Shown: positions 51,547 to 60,614, numbered from the stretch's first letter. The stretch: 64,000 nt of DNA from Halorussus sp. MSC15.2 (GCF_010747475.1 NZ_VSLZ01000006.1:172658-236657), one strand, 5' to 3'. Translations and numbers: made by a program. Notes: generated by a model from the letters alone, not told the origin.

Positions 51547-51690
51547 TCACAGGTCCGGCTTAATCGGCTCGGTCGAAGTGCGGATGGCGCTGGCGAGCGC
51601 GTCATTCTGCACACGCGGCCGACCGAGGACGTGTGCAATTTCGGAGATTGATTTCCCTCGTCTTATAACTCCATTCGATTCGAGCGCCGG
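51547..51690 (-). pseudogene. HTH-containing fragment
   Basis: The minus strand reads CGPALESNGVIRRGKSISEI, AHVLGRPRVQNDALASAIRT, STEPIKPDL, stop. The segment RRGKSISEIAHVLGRPR looks like a helix-turn-helix. No start codon is visible and upstream frames are closed. It probably derives from a small regulator. Confidence 0.35.
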
Positions 51691-51734
51691 GCCGCATCAC
51701 TACTAACTAATGACGCCCTCCATAGGATAGCAAT

Positions 51735-51745
51735 CATTGGTTAGC
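51735..51745. repeat. Solitary CATTGGTTAGC half-site
   Basis: One arm of the CTAACCAATG family, about 95 bases left of the full inverted pair at 51829-51877. No partner arm is adjacent. Confidence 0.5.
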
Positions 51746-51806
51746 AGTAGGCCGCATTTTGACTCTCTCCATTCGGAAACACACACTTCGTCGTGTAGTT
51801 CCGAGA

Positions 51807-52070
51807 AAAACGGATTGCACCAGCAATACCGCTAACCAATGAGACCAATTCTCGAAATATGCTCCATTGGTTAGTGGAAGACGCGTAGCGCGTCTCGACG
51901 CTCGCATCTGCTGGACGATGTAGGCGAGTACCGACAACGAGCAATCAAGAAGGAAGCTCATCCCGTCCCGTCCGCTACGCCTTGCTTCCGTCGTCAGGCC
52001 CGCTGTACTCCTCTATCTCGACACCCGTCAATACCAACCGCGTTGTCTGCGAGGCCGCCACCTGCAGAAT
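51807..52070. repeat. Dispersed repeat B, copy 2
   Basis: Matches 1340-1605. Inverted arms CCGCTAACCAATG (51829-51841) and CATTGGTTAGTGG (51865-51877), 23 bases apart, with one mismatch in the right arm relative to copy 1. The right part is the 3' coding end of the intact gene at 51975-52349. Confidence 0.75.
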
Positions 52071-52349
52071 ACCAAGAAATGCGGTCGCGACAACCCCGGT
52101 TGTCCCGAGCGTGGGCGTCTCGATTTTCCCGCCGTTACAGTCGCGACAGTACACCCGTGGGAGGCTCCACTCGTCATGTCCGGCAGTCCGGTAGGCGTAC
52201 ACCGTCACACAATGCCCGTCGTGCAACTCCCGGCCACACCAACAACAAGTCCCTTTCGCACCACCGAGACCAACCTGCAGGCCCGTGAGGACCTGCTCGA
52301 CGTCGGTCTCGAGATACACAGTCTCACTGTCAGGCTGGGCGTACGCCAT
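51975..52349 (-). CDS. Zinc-binding hypothetical protein
   Basis: A 124-residue protein with CCWCGRELHDGHCVTVYAYR and VYCRDCNGG: two Cys clusters (CxxC and CxxC) likely to bind zinc, followed by a hydrophobic segment TTGVVATAFLGILQVAASQT and a C-terminal VLTGVEIEEYSGPDD. Its ATG follows the stop of the zinc-ribbon gene directly (TAA ATG), so they form one operon. The C-terminal third is duplicated as a relic at 1509-1603. Known only as a haloarchaeal conserved protein to me. Confidence 0.65.
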   Translation of the reverse strand: MAYAQPDSETVYLETDVEQVLTGLQVGLGGAKGTCCWCGRELHDGHCVTVYAYRTAGHDEWSLPRVYCRDCNGGKIETPTLGTTGVVATAFLGILQVAASQTTRLVLTGVEIEEYSGPDDGSKA

Positions 52350-52526
52350 TTAGCGGCACCTCCAACAGACGACACCCTCGCCACTCGTCTGACCGCCACA
52401 TTCGGGACAGTCGGCAACGTCAAGCCCTCCACCCGAGCGCCGTGCGGCTTCTTCGGCACGCTCCATGCGCTCGCATTCTCGACACACGCGATACTGACTG
52501 GGACATCCGCACTTGCGACACCCCAT
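52350..52526 (-). CDS. Small double zinc-ribbon protein
   Basis: A 58-residue protein with CRKCGCPSQYRVCRECERME at the N-terminus and CPECGGQTSGEGVVCWRC at the C-terminus, two CxxC...CxxC ribbons joined by a helix. Likely a DNA- or protein-binding adaptor. The start at 52526 is chosen because the first ribbon begins there; a start at 52619 would add 31 unconserved residues. The stop adjoins the next gene's ATG. A TATA-like TTTTAAGTTAAAC lies near 52715-52727. Confidence 0.65.
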   Translation of the reverse strand: MGCRKCGCPSQYRVCRECERMERAEEAARRSGGGLDVADCPECGGQTSGEGVVCWRCR

Positions 52527-52734
52527 ACTCACACCCCCACACAGTAGACCGCAGTTGATTCGCTGGCGATACGCTTTTCTTCGCGTAGCGTTGACTCGAA
52601 CATGGCTTTCTGGCCTCACTGGAAAGCCGTGGTCTCGGGTGTTCCAAGCACCCGCGGACCGTTCTCCCGAAGAGAAGAACGAGTCCGAGTAGCCCCGGCT
52701 TTCCTACCTAGAGTTAGGTACTTGTTTAACTTAA

Positions 52735-52979
52735 AACTACTGGAAGACTAACGCAAGATAGAATGCTCATACCGCGAGAAAACGCGCGTTTCAGACTACT
52801 GCAATCGTACTTAAATCGCGCTCTACGCCACTCACTGAGACCAGACTAGAAAACCAGAGTCGCTCGCATTCTTGAACTCCGTCACGCTAACCAATGCGAG
52901 GAGACGAAAGTTGTCTTGCATTGGTTAGCGGAGTAGCGAAAACTGCTGGATGGTCTGCTCGTGGACTTCGGTCTCGGCG
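52735..52979. repeat. Dispersed repeat A, copy 2
   Basis: Matches 5091-5333 from AACTACTG to the shared CTCGGCG end. Arms GCTAACCAATGC (52886-52897) and GCATTGGTTAGC (52918-52929), 20 bases apart. The flanks outside these limits do not match those of copy 1, so both ends are well defined. Confidence 0.75.
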
Positions 52980-53160
52980 TCGTCAGCAATGGCCTCGACC
53001 AACCAGGGACTGAGCGTGTCGCACTTCCCTACCAGTCCGTCTTGCCGGAATGGTTTCAGTACGGGGGCGGTTGACTGACTTGCGTCCGAGGCGTGTAACT
53101 TACTTGCTCCGAGTTCACTGCTGGTAGAACAAGAGCTATCGGGGGAGTACGGAATCGGCT

Positions 53161-53501
53161 GATATGCCAGAGCGAGTGTCGAGACGGTCGCGAAGGGGCC
53201 GATGTTCCGTGACGTCTTCGCTGAGCGGTGGTGTCTCGTCTTTGCCGACGGGTTCTACGAGTGGACGGGCCAACGCGGGTCGAAACAACCCTATCGGATT
53301 ACGTGGATTGACGACCGACCGTTCGCGTTCGCTGGACTCTGGGTAATGTGGGGTGACTCGGCGGACACGGCGCGGGATACTGTGACTATCATCACGACCG
53401 ACGCGAACAAGGTGGTCGAACTGATTCACGACCGGATGCCAGTGATGTCCGAAGCAAGTGACGGCCAGTGGCTTTCGGCGGACGACAGTTCAGAAGGCTA
53501 A
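53161..53501 (+). pseudogene. SRAP (HMCES/YedK-like) peptidase, 5'-truncated
   Basis: Reads VETVAKGPMFRDVFAERWCL, VFADGFYEWTGQRGSKQPYR, PFAFAGLWVMWGDSADTARD, VTIITTDANKVVELIHDRMP, then an early stop. DGFYEW...K-PYR and HDRMPV are SRAP signatures (the conserved Glu in FYEW and the His in IHDRMPV). The N-terminal catalytic Cys2 segment and the C-terminus are missing, so it cannot crosslink abasic sites. A TGA closes the frame just upstream. Confidence 0.65.
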
Positions 53502-53562
53502 TCGACAATAAGAACCTGTAATCTTCGCCAAACCACTCTTAGAGCTGACACAGGCCACCGGA

Positions 53563-53988
53563 TTAACAAATTGCGTACGTCGAGTTCAGTTCTTCATCTG
53601 AATTAAAGAAGAAGATGATGTTGCCGAGGCAGTTGGACACAGAGGCAGTTATTTCAGTTGACTGTCCGGTAGTATCCTTAGCAATTACTGTCACCGATTG
53701 GTCGTTTCCAGCCAATCTGGTTTTAGTAATTCCTGCGACAGTCCGACTCATCTGAGCAGCTACCGTATGCGTTTCTTGGTACACCTTTGAACTGTCACGC
53801 TTCACAGTAACAGTTACAGTAACATCATGGTCAAGCGAATTATCGATTCGTATTTTATGGGGGTAATCCCCAGCTCCAGATTCGACAAGTGAACCCGAAA
53901 CAGTAGTCTTAGGGGAGGTAGATTCATTGCAACCCGCAAACACCCCTATGACTGCGGTCGTCATTCCAAGGAACGTCCGTCGATGCAT
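53563..53988 (-). CDS. Twin-arginine lipoprotein, unknown function
   Basis: A 141-residue protein beginning MHRRTFLGMTTAVIGVFAGC (Cys20 lipobox). The body is beta-rich: IRIDNSLDHDVTVTVTVKRD, SSKVYQETHTVAAQMSRTVA, NDQSVTVIAKDTTGQSTEIT. Organisation resembles the 2684-3121 lipoprotein. A Cys pair near the C-terminus (NCLGN and YAIC) may form a disulfide. Function unknown; monocistronic. Confidence 0.7.
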   Translation of the reverse strand: MHRRTFLGMTTAVIGVFAGCNESTSPKTTVSGSLVESGAGDYPHKIRIDNSLDHDVTVTVTVKRDSSKVYQETHTVAAQMSRTVAGITKTRLAGNDQSVTVIAKDTTGQSTEITASVSNCLGNIIFFFNSDEELNSTYAIC

Positions 53989-54029
53989 GCTTAATCATTT
54001 CCTGAGAAAGGGATAGGATTTTCGTAATT

Positions 54030-54463
54030 TCACGCGTATAATACATTTGCACGCGGCCCCTCCGTAAGGCGTAGTGGACTAGCCGTACACCCGACTGCAA
54101 GGACAAACCCTGTCCCCGCCATCGCCAACAAGAGGAGATCCTTCCCGACGGCAGTCCTTTGGTTCGAGACCCGTTGTGACGGTGACCGTCGTCCATTGGA
54201 GCACATTACGTCTACGGTCACGCTGTCTCACCCCAGTCGGTGATGCTCCTCTGGCCGACAGTCGGCCCGTCAGCGTCGCTCTCGACTTCGACGTGCTCAT
54301 GGACGTACTCGTGCGCTATCGAAAGCGCCACGTCGATGCCACATTCCTCAGACGGTTCTACGACGGTCTCTCGCTCGTGGTTGAGTTCATATCGCCACGG
54401 CGCGAGGTCCACCGAGGCGTTGCCGCTGCCCTGCCACGTCTGCACCACGAGGTATAGGAACAT
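54030..54463 (-). pseudogene. Probable broken membrane-anchored protein
   Basis: Two minus-strand frames look coding and adjacent: WQGSGNASVDLAPWRYELNH, ERETVVEPSEECGIDVALSI, AHEYVHEHVEVESDADGPTV (54463-54225) and, one frame over, SNQRTAVGKDLLLLAMAGTG, FVLAVGCTASPLRLTEGP (54190-54033), the latter with a membrane segment. A frameshift and stops near 54220 separate them. The order (outer domain, then anchor) fits one exported protein, but I do not recognise it. Confidence 0.3.
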
Positions 54464-54519
54464 CCCGGGCGTCGCCTCGTCCGGACAGCCAGCGCTCGCG
54501 AGTCGTTTTGATGCATCGC

Positions 54520-54785
54520 CAGCTCGCGTCCGACCACCAGCCCGCGTATCTCTCCGAACCGTATCACGAGTACTACCGCGAGAACCGTAAACTCGTCATC
54601 TAACAGTGGGAGGAGATTTGCAAGGAGTACATGCTGCCCAGTTCGCTACCCGTGAGTGGGACGTTCGAGACTTTGGGCAAGGTGTGGAGCGCTACGGGCC
54701 GTGGTGACTCGACGAGGGAGACCCACTGTACAAGCCTCGGCGACTCTCCGCTGGAGAGTACGTCGTGCAGATGCTAACGGGGGTT
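54520..54785 (+). pseudogene. Decayed copy of the 56378-56938 gene
   Basis: Reads LMHRQLASDHQPAYLSEPYH, EYYRENRKLVI, TAA, QWEEICKEYMLP, then loses frame (RYGPW is followed by TGA). It is about 85 percent identical in DNA to 56688-56900. The N-terminal part is missing. It documents a duplication followed by decay within 2 kb. Beyond it, 54786-55013 is AT-rich and contains the promoter of the next gene. Confidence 0.65.
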
Positions 54786-55013
54786 TTGAGGTAGTGTATT
54801 GACAACGTTCTCGCCTGCACGTTTACCGGATTCGTACTACTGGACCCATATCACACTATCCACAAAATCATACTAATCACAAATATAGGAAGTTAGTTAA
54901 ATATTATTGCTATAATATTTCCTTCACGGATTCGGACTAGTTATCAGGTTTGCTAATATATCCGCCATGACTAAGACAAAGCGGAGTAAAACTCGTTTTT
55001 AAATAAAACAGAC

Positions 55014-56177
55014 ATGAACGATTCAAAAAGCTCTGTCGATAGACGACGATTTCTATCGTCAATAGCAACTGCACCACTCGTCGGTAGCATGTGGTCTACA
55101 AACGCACAGGGATATGAGCGAACGTTCGACCCGGTGACGAACCCTCCAATCGACGTTGGAGCCGTTTACATCCCCTGGATTGGGCGTAACTCACGTTGGT
55201 GGGGTAAATGTTCGAAAGGTAACCCAGCGGTCGGGCGGTACAGTCTGGCTGACTCAAACGCTGTCAACCGCCACATCGATTGGATGCAAGGATTCGGTAT
55301 TTCGACGCTTCTGTACAACTACAATGCGAGTCCGCATGCACCCACGTTTTTCGAGAATTTCCGCACGGCCGAACTCGTTTCGGAGATGCCGCTGGAAACC
55401 TTCTACGGACTCAGTAGTCCATTCCACGTGTTTCCTGACACGAACATCCGTGACGTTCTGGATGATGAACTTTCATTCCTCCGTGAGAATTTTCTCAAAC
55501 GGGAGAATCATAAGACGCGCGATGGGCGGCCTGTCGTCACGTTCTGGGCAGCTGATTATCCTGCGGCAGGTGGATGGCCACGGGTGAAAGCTGAATGGGG
55601 TGGATTCGAGGCGTTCATGGACTATCTCCGAGCAAAACTATCGGTCGATGGTGTCGAACCGTACGTCGTCGGTGAGTTCCGCGACCACGCGGTGGGTGGT
55701 TATCCACGACGGTTCGCCCGGTGGAATCGGTTGTTCGATGCCGCGATGACGTGGGTCGGAAGTCCCGACCCCGGAACGACTTCGTGGCAGAACCATCGCA
55801 AGTACGTCGAGCGAAACTATCAGGAGACTCGCCAATTCGCACTGCAAAACGACATGGAGTTCATCCCGACAGTGTTCCCAGGGTTCGACGACCGCCAATC
55901 GTGGATGGAGTGTCGGCCACGTGGACGCTACGTTCCACGAAATCCGTCCCATTTAGCTGACCTCCTCCGACTGGCCGACGAGTATCGAGTCGGGGACCGC
56001 ATTTATCTGGCGAGTTTCAACGACTGGACGGAAGCCCACATGATTGAACCGGGTCGATACCACGGACGCGATTATGGAACCGCGTATCTAGAGGTGATTC
56101 GGGGTTTCCTCCGCAACAAGCAGTTAGAGGAATATCTCGATTGTTCGAGAGGCCAGCAAGCCTGTATCGAAAGATAA
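55014..56177 (+). CDS. Tat-exported GH99/GH71-like glycoside hydrolase family protein
   Basis: A 387-residue protein with a Tat signal (SVDRRRFLSSIATAPLVGSM) and a TIM-barrel-like domain. DVGAVYIPWIG at the start, GRPVVTFWAADYP, TWVGSPDPGTTSWQNHRKYV and the terminal LASFNDWTEAHMIEPGRYHG, DYGTAYLEVIRGFLR match the GH99-like/WbsX pattern (SFNDWxEAHxIEP carries catalytic Glu). It is similar throughout to residues 40-370 of the 58893 protein but lacks its C-terminal domain and PGF-CTERM tail. Probable action on mannosyl-type surface glycans. Confidence 0.75.
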   Translation: MNDSKSSVDRRRFLSSIATAPLVGSMWSTNAQGYERTFDPVTNPPIDVGAVYIPWIGRNSRWWGKCSKGNPAVGRYSLADSNAVNRHIDWMQGFGISTLLYNYNASPHAPTFFENFRTAELVSEMPLETFYGLSSPFHVFPDTNIRDVLDDELSFLRENFLKRENHKTRDGRPVVTFWAADYPAAGGWPRVKAEWGGFEAFMDYLRAKLSVDGVEPYVVGEFRDHAVGGYPRRFARWNRLFDAAMTWVGSPDPGTTSWQNHRKYVERNYQETRQFALQNDMEFIPTVFPGFDDRQSWMECRPRGRYVPRNPSHLADLLRLADEYRVGDRIYLASFNDWTEAHMIEPGRYHGRDYGTAYLEVIRGFLRNKQLEEYLDCSRGQQACIER

Positions 56178-56242
56178 CGGCAGTCGAGTTATCGATTCTT
56201 TCTCCATCGATTAAGAAGCGACTTTATCAACCCCCTTCACTG

Positions 56243-56400
56243 TCATTTCGAACGAGTGTGTCGCGTTCTGGGCCTCGTCTCGGTAGTTGACGGTGACACG
56301 GACGTTGACTCCGGTGTGGTGGTCTCCCGAAGTTCGAACGAATTGGTTTCCCACCCTCTGTCCCGCTGGAAATTGATGTGGACCAAGCTCACATTCCGTT
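56243..56400 (-). pseudogene. C-terminal scrap of a secreted glycan-active enzyme
   Basis: The minus strand reads INFQRDRGWETNSFELRETT and TPESTSVSPSTTETRPRTRH. It matches LNFDRDRGWTDYSVELQMNA and the Thr/Ser/Pro stalk of the 56935-58809 protein, just before its PGF-CTERM. Only the last 45 codons remain. It overlaps the start of the 56378 gene antisense. Confidence 0.5.
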
Positions 56401-56938
56401 CTTGGATTGGTTCCCAAGAGCACTCTCCAATACAGATACGACGGCCCGCACGCCAGACGGTCCCGAAAAGTCGCCAGAGCAAATCGACCAATTGGCAGAC
56501 TACGACCTGACGCTCCTTCACGACTGGATACTCCCCGTCGTCGGAGTTGACGCCAGGGACCTATGGCACTACACCGTGGACCACAACGATTCAGCGAAGA
56601 ACCATGGAGACGTCGAGGAGGGCCACCAGCGGATTCATGACGAACGCTTCAGTGGCAACACCGGTCGCGCTCTCAAAAAACAGCACTACCTGATGCATCG
56701 CCAGCTCGCGTCCGACTGCCAGCCCGCGTATCTCTCCGAACCGTATCACGAGTACTACCGCGAGAACCGTGAACTCGTCATCCAGCATTGGGAGGAAATC
56801 TGCGAAGAGTACACGCTCCCGCAGTTCCCTACTCGTGAGTGGGATGTTCGAGACTTGGGGCAATGTGAGGAGCGCTACGGGCCGTGGCGACTCGACGAGG
56901 GAGAGTACGTTGCTCAAAAGATAATAGGTGAATTCTAG
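56378..56938 (+). CDS. Hypothetical protein, duplicated upstream as a relic
   Basis: A 186-residue soluble protein: LDWFPRALSNTDTTARTPDG, LADYDLTLLHDWILPVVGVD, KKQHYLMHRQLASDCQPAYL, SEPYHEYYRENRELVIQHWE, EICEEYTLPQFPTREWDVRD. Rich in His, Tyr and Trp. Family not recognised. The first 30 residues overlap an antisense enzyme scrap, so the true start may be further in. A decayed copy lies at 54520-54785. Its 3' end overlaps that of the 56935 gene. Confidence 0.5.
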   Translation: MDQAHIPFLDWFPRALSNTDTTARTPDGPEKSPEQIDQLADYDLTLLHDWILPVVGVDARDLWHYTVDHNDSAKNHGDVEEGHQRIHDERFSGNTGRALKKQHYLMHRQLASDCQPAYLSEPYHEYYRENRELVIQHWEEICEEYTLPQFPTREWDVRDLGQCEERYGPWRLDEGEYVAQKIIGEF

Positions 56939-58809
56939 TTGGAATCGCTTTTAATCCAATACCTTGCCAGTGCTGTCGCTAGGCCAGTAGTGGCAGCCGA
57001 GATACCGAATCCCGGAACAGATGAACCATTTCGGTTCGATGTTACTGACTTAGTATTTGGACGTGTACGTTGCCCAGTGGTCGTTGGTTGAGTTGTTGTA
57101 GAAGGTGTCGCTGAGACGGATTGCTGTCCCGTCGTTGATGCATTCATTTGTAGTTCGACGGAATAGTCGGTCCAGCCACGGTCTCGGTCGAAATTGAGTT
57201 GGTCAACAGTTTGGCCGTCTACCAGCACGTCCGCTTCGACCGCGTCGGTAACAGGATAGCCCCGAATTCGGATTCCTTCTGCTTTGTTGAACATCGACCG
57301 TTCGATGTATATGACCGTCCTTGGGTTCTCGTTATCTTCAGCGACAAACCACCGCCAGCTACGTCGGTCGTTACTCTCAGGGTACGAGGTACCGCTGGTA
57401 AGTATCGGTTCATCATCGAAACGCCCGATATCGTAATGCTTGAATGATTGTCCCTTGGAATCAAGAAGGTCAAGTTCCGAGCATCGGAACGTTAGCGGCC
57501 TGCTCTTATCCTTCGAAATATCAGGATTTATCTCGTGAGTTTCGACTGACTTATTGAATTTAAGGACGAGTTCGGTGTACGTCAGAAGTTTCTGGAGCGC
57601 GTTTTCAGTGATGAGCGAGTTGAAATAGTCCCAGGCGGCGGTTTTTGTCCCGTCAGGACGGACGAGCCAGAATCCCTTTCCACCTTCGTTGTCGTATATC
57701 TCCCAGAATATCGTGTATGGAACACCCCAGTCTAGCGATGTATGAGTGGCAAGTTTCGTGATTTGAGTCGCTTTTTCTTCACCGACGACCGCGAACGGGA
57801 GTCCGTATTCGCCGACGAAGACGTTCTTGTTCGGGTCAGGTAACACTGATTCAACGTACTGTGATGGATTGGGGGTGTTCTCGTTTACGTAATCCAGTAT
57901 CGATTGGAAGTACGCTGGTGCTTCGTTGGGATTCATTTGTCGCAGTGCGGCCCACATCTCAGTGTAGGAGTTGTGTGAGACCAAGTCCACGTTCGTCTCG
58001 GGTATGACAGAATTGATGACGCGCTTCTGGCCTTTCATAGCGCGAATTGCCATGTTGATTTCGGCGGCGTGGAGGACAGTGACGTCGCTTGAAATTTCAG
58101 TTCGCGCACGTTCGACTCCTCGCTGTCTGGCGTTCAACCACTGAACCATCCCGTCGATGGCGGTCTGGGTTGGCTCGATATCGTCGTCCGCTATCTGATG
58201 AGCTTTGATTTGCTTCCGTTCGTCGAATCGGAGGATTGCCCAGTCGCCCTGCCAGTGCTGGAGGACGAACTCTTTGCCCGTCCCACGATACGTTTCGAGC
58301 AGGTGTTTGGTCAACTCGTAGAAGCCCTGTTCTTCCTGTCGAAGTTGCTCGTCGGTGACGCCGCGGATAAAGTAGTGTTTGTACCCATCACCGTATCCTC
58401 CATCGACGTGCGCATACGCGACGAGAGTGAAGGTGCGGAAATCACGCTGGAACAGTTCGCGGAAGTAGTTGGACTCTGCGATGTCGACCATACTGGCGAA
58501 CGACGCGGGCCACTCGCTGTTGTACGGGTACTTATTGTACGGGTCGTCACCAGCGACGTGGTGGAACCAAACTTTAATCACGCGCGAACCGAGGTCTCGA
58601 ATCCGTTTCGCGCCTTCGTTGAGAAAATTCCCCGTCGTGAAATGGTACCCTCCGCCTACATGTGTAACCCCAACCCTGTCTTTCAGTGGACGGGACCCCG
58701 GCAGTTCGTTTCCAGTCAAAGAACCAGTCGTTCGCGAACTGAACAGAGGAAGGCTAAGCGCGGTCGTACCAACCCCGCCGAGAAATGCCCTCCTCGTGCT
58801 TTGTTTCAT
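56935..58809 (-). CDS. Tat-exported cellulase-superfamily enzyme with PGF-CTERM tail
   Basis: A 624-residue protein. Signal QSTRRAFLGGVGTTALSLPL; a TIM barrel of the glycoside hydrolase superfamily (IKVWFHHVAGDDPYNKYPYN, FVLQHWQGDWAILRFDERKQ, VDLVSHNSYTEMW, NVFVGEYGLPFAVVGEEKAT, where the Glu in VGEYG is the likely nucleophile). A beta-rich C-terminal domain (about 420-560) shared with the 58893 protein follows, then a Thr/Ser stalk and SVPGFGISAATTGLATALAR, a PGF-CTERM archaeosortase signal. ATG lies 28 bases after TATATAAT, so it is probably leaderless. Confidence 0.78.
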   Translation of the reverse strand: MKQSTRRAFLGGVGTTALSLPLFSSRTTGSLTGNELPGSRPLKDRVGVTHVGGGYHFTTGNFLNEGAKRIRDLGSRVIKVWFHHVAGDDPYNKYPYNSEWPASFASMVDIAESNYFRELFQRDFRTFTLVAYAHVDGGYGDGYKHYFIRGVTDEQLRQEEQGFYELTKHLLETYRGTGKEFVLQHWQGDWAILRFDERKQIKAHQIADDDIEPTQTAIDGMVQWLNARQRGVERARTEISSDVTVLHAAEINMAIRAMKGQKRVINSVIPETNVDLVSHNSYTEMWAALRQMNPNEAPAYFQSILDYVNENTPNPSQYVESVLPDPNKNVFVGEYGLPFAVVGEEKATQITKLATHTSLDWGVPYTIFWEIYDNEGGKGFWLVRPDGTKTAAWDYFNSLITENALQKLLTYTELVLKFNKSVETHEINPDISKDKSRPLTFRCSELDLLDSKGQSFKHYDIGRFDDEPILTSGTSYPESNDRRSWRWFVAEDNENPRTVIYIERSMFNKAEGIRIRGYPVTDAVEADVLVDGQTVDQLNFDRDRGWTDYSVELQMNASTTGQQSVSATPSTTTQPTTTGQRTRPNTKSVTSNRNGSSVPGFGISAATTGLATALARYWIKSDSN

Positions 58810-58892
58810 GAGCTCCAGTTTTGGGAAGTGATTATATAGTTCTTTCTAGGTGATAAGTTATAAACGAATGAATTGTGACTACAAAGATATTG

Positions 58893-60614
58893 ATGAGAAA
58901 CCAATCTAGCAGACGACGTTTTCTCGGAGCCACCAGCGCTTCTCTTCTATTTGGGAGTACCGGTGAATTCGACCAGCGAGGTAGACGAGGAGAAGAGCGT
59001 AAGAAACGTAATCAAATATCAAATACGAATTTAGATATCGGGGCCGTGTACATTCCATTCCTCGGTGACAAGTGGGGTGAGTGTATCGACCACCACCCTG
59101 CAGTCGGGCAGTATAGCATTACCGACACAGACGTCATCAACAAACAAATCGCCCAGATGCAGAGTTCTGGTATCTCGACAGTGCTATTCAACTTTGGCGC
59201 CAGCGAGTTAGATTTCAAGCGGTTTCGTAAATTCCGTCGAGCGGACCGTACTGCAGACATCACCATTGAGGCGTTCTGGGTCATCGGGCGAATATTTCAA
59301 CGTAATTACGAGTTGGCGCCGTATCTCGAATTCATCCGTAACGAGATGATATCTCTCCCGAATTACGAGACTATCGACGGCAGACCGGTCGTCACGTTCT
59401 GGGCACCGGGGTACATCGCCGTAAATGAAGACCCCATGACCCGAATTCAGGCCGAATGGGGTGGTCTCGAGGGACTGATCTCGAAGATACGATCCGAACT
59501 AACGGTCGACGGCAACGAACCGTTCTTGGTCGGCGACATCGGTGGCCGGAGCGTCGGTGGCTTCTCGGATGCCATCAAGCGCCTCGGCCAACAGTTCGAC
59601 GCGATTACGTCGTGGGTCGGCAGTCCCGATCCGGGCTTCAATCCGTGGGACCGGCATCGTGCAAAGGTCGAAAAGACGTTCCGGCGGTCATTCTGGTTCG
59701 CCATCGCGAACGATATCGAGTTCGTGCCGATGGTGTTCCCAGGATTCGACGACCGCTCAAATAGCTGTTGGGGCGGAGAAACGCACGTACCTCGGTCTCC
59801 TCAGCATCTCGCTGAGCTCTTTAATCTTGCAAAGAAATACCGGACAGTCGATAGGACGTACGTCGCCACGTGGAACGGGTGGCCTGAGGGTCATCAAATC
59901 GAACCCGGTACCTTCAGCGGCCAGGACTACGGCACGGCGTATCTCGATGTCGTGAAAGAGGCGGCCACGAGCGACCTGCCGCCGTTCCGAATTGAGTCGT
60001 TCGTCCCAGTCACGCTCGCGTTCAACAAAACGGTCGCAGAGCACGAAGTGAATCCGGACAAATCACCCGAGAACAGTCGTGACCTGGCGTTCAGATGCTC
60101 GGAACTTGAACTCCTGGCCGCCGATGGAAAGAGCGTCGCTACGTATAACGTGGGTCAGCCAGCGGCAGAACCCCACTTCACGGAAGGCGTGTACAATACG
60201 AACCAGAACGACCAGCGGAGTACCCGATGGTTGGGCGGGCCGACCACACGCACCCAGATGTACTTCGAGCACGAATTAGTCGAGAAAGCGGCCGAACTCC
60301 GGGTGCGCGGAGTGCCCATCGCCGACGACATCGATGCCGACGTACTTGTCGATAGAACGGAAACAGACCATCTCGAGTTTGAACGAAACGGGTGGCAGAA
60401 CTATCTCGCCGATTTGCGAGCAACGACCACGACCCCACCAACGACTTCTGAATTGACACCGACAGCGAAGACAACCCAACAGCAAGCGATGGCTACCGAA
60501 GCGACGACGACGACGACCACGTCGGTGGATTCACCGGGGTTCGGGCTGCTGACGGGGCTAGGCGCGTTGACCCTTGGTGCGGGTCAGTATCTTGCCAGTG
60601 AGTCGGACGACTAG
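58893..60614 (+). CDS. Tat-exported GH99-like enzyme with PGF-CTERM tail
   Basis: A 573-residue protein. Signal SSRRRFLGATSASLLFGSTG; GH99/WbsX-like domain (LDIGAVYIPFLGDKWGECID, GRPVVTFWAPGYIAV, SWVGSPDPGFNPWDRHRAKV, VATWNGWPEGHQIEPGTFSG); C-terminal beta domain (VTLAFNKTVAEHEVNPDKSP, FRCSELELLAADGKSVATYN) homologous to that of the 56935 protein (LKFNKSVETHEINPD, FRCSELDLLDSKGQS); Thr-rich stalk and SPGFGLLTGLGALTLGAGQY (PGF-CTERM). ATG 58893 is preferred because GTTATAAAC lies about 30 bases upstream. Confidence 0.8.
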   Translation: MRNQSSRRRFLGATSASLLFGSTGEFDQRGRRGEERKKRNQISNTNLDIGAVYIPFLGDKWGECIDHHPAVGQYSITDTDVINKQIAQMQSSGISTVLFNFGASELDFKRFRKFRRADRTADITIEAFWVIGRIFQRNYELAPYLEFIRNEMISLPNYETIDGRPVVTFWAPGYIAVNEDPMTRIQAEWGGLEGLISKIRSELTVDGNEPFLVGDIGGRSVGGFSDAIKRLGQQFDAITSWVGSPDPGFNPWDRHRAKVEKTFRRSFWFAIANDIEFVPMVFPGFDDRSNSCWGGETHVPRSPQHLAELFNLAKKYRTVDRTYVATWNGWPEGHQIEPGTFSGQDYGTAYLDVVKEAATSDLPPFRIESFVPVTLAFNKTVAEHEVNPDKSPENSRDLAFRCSELELLAADGKSVATYNVGQPAAEPHFTEGVYNTNQNDQRSTRWLGGPTTRTQMYFEHELVEKAAELRVRGVPIADDIDADVLVDRTETDHLEFERNGWQNYLADLRATTTTPPTTSELTPTAKTTQQQAMATEATTTTTTSVDSPGFGLLTGLGALTLGAGQYLASESDD

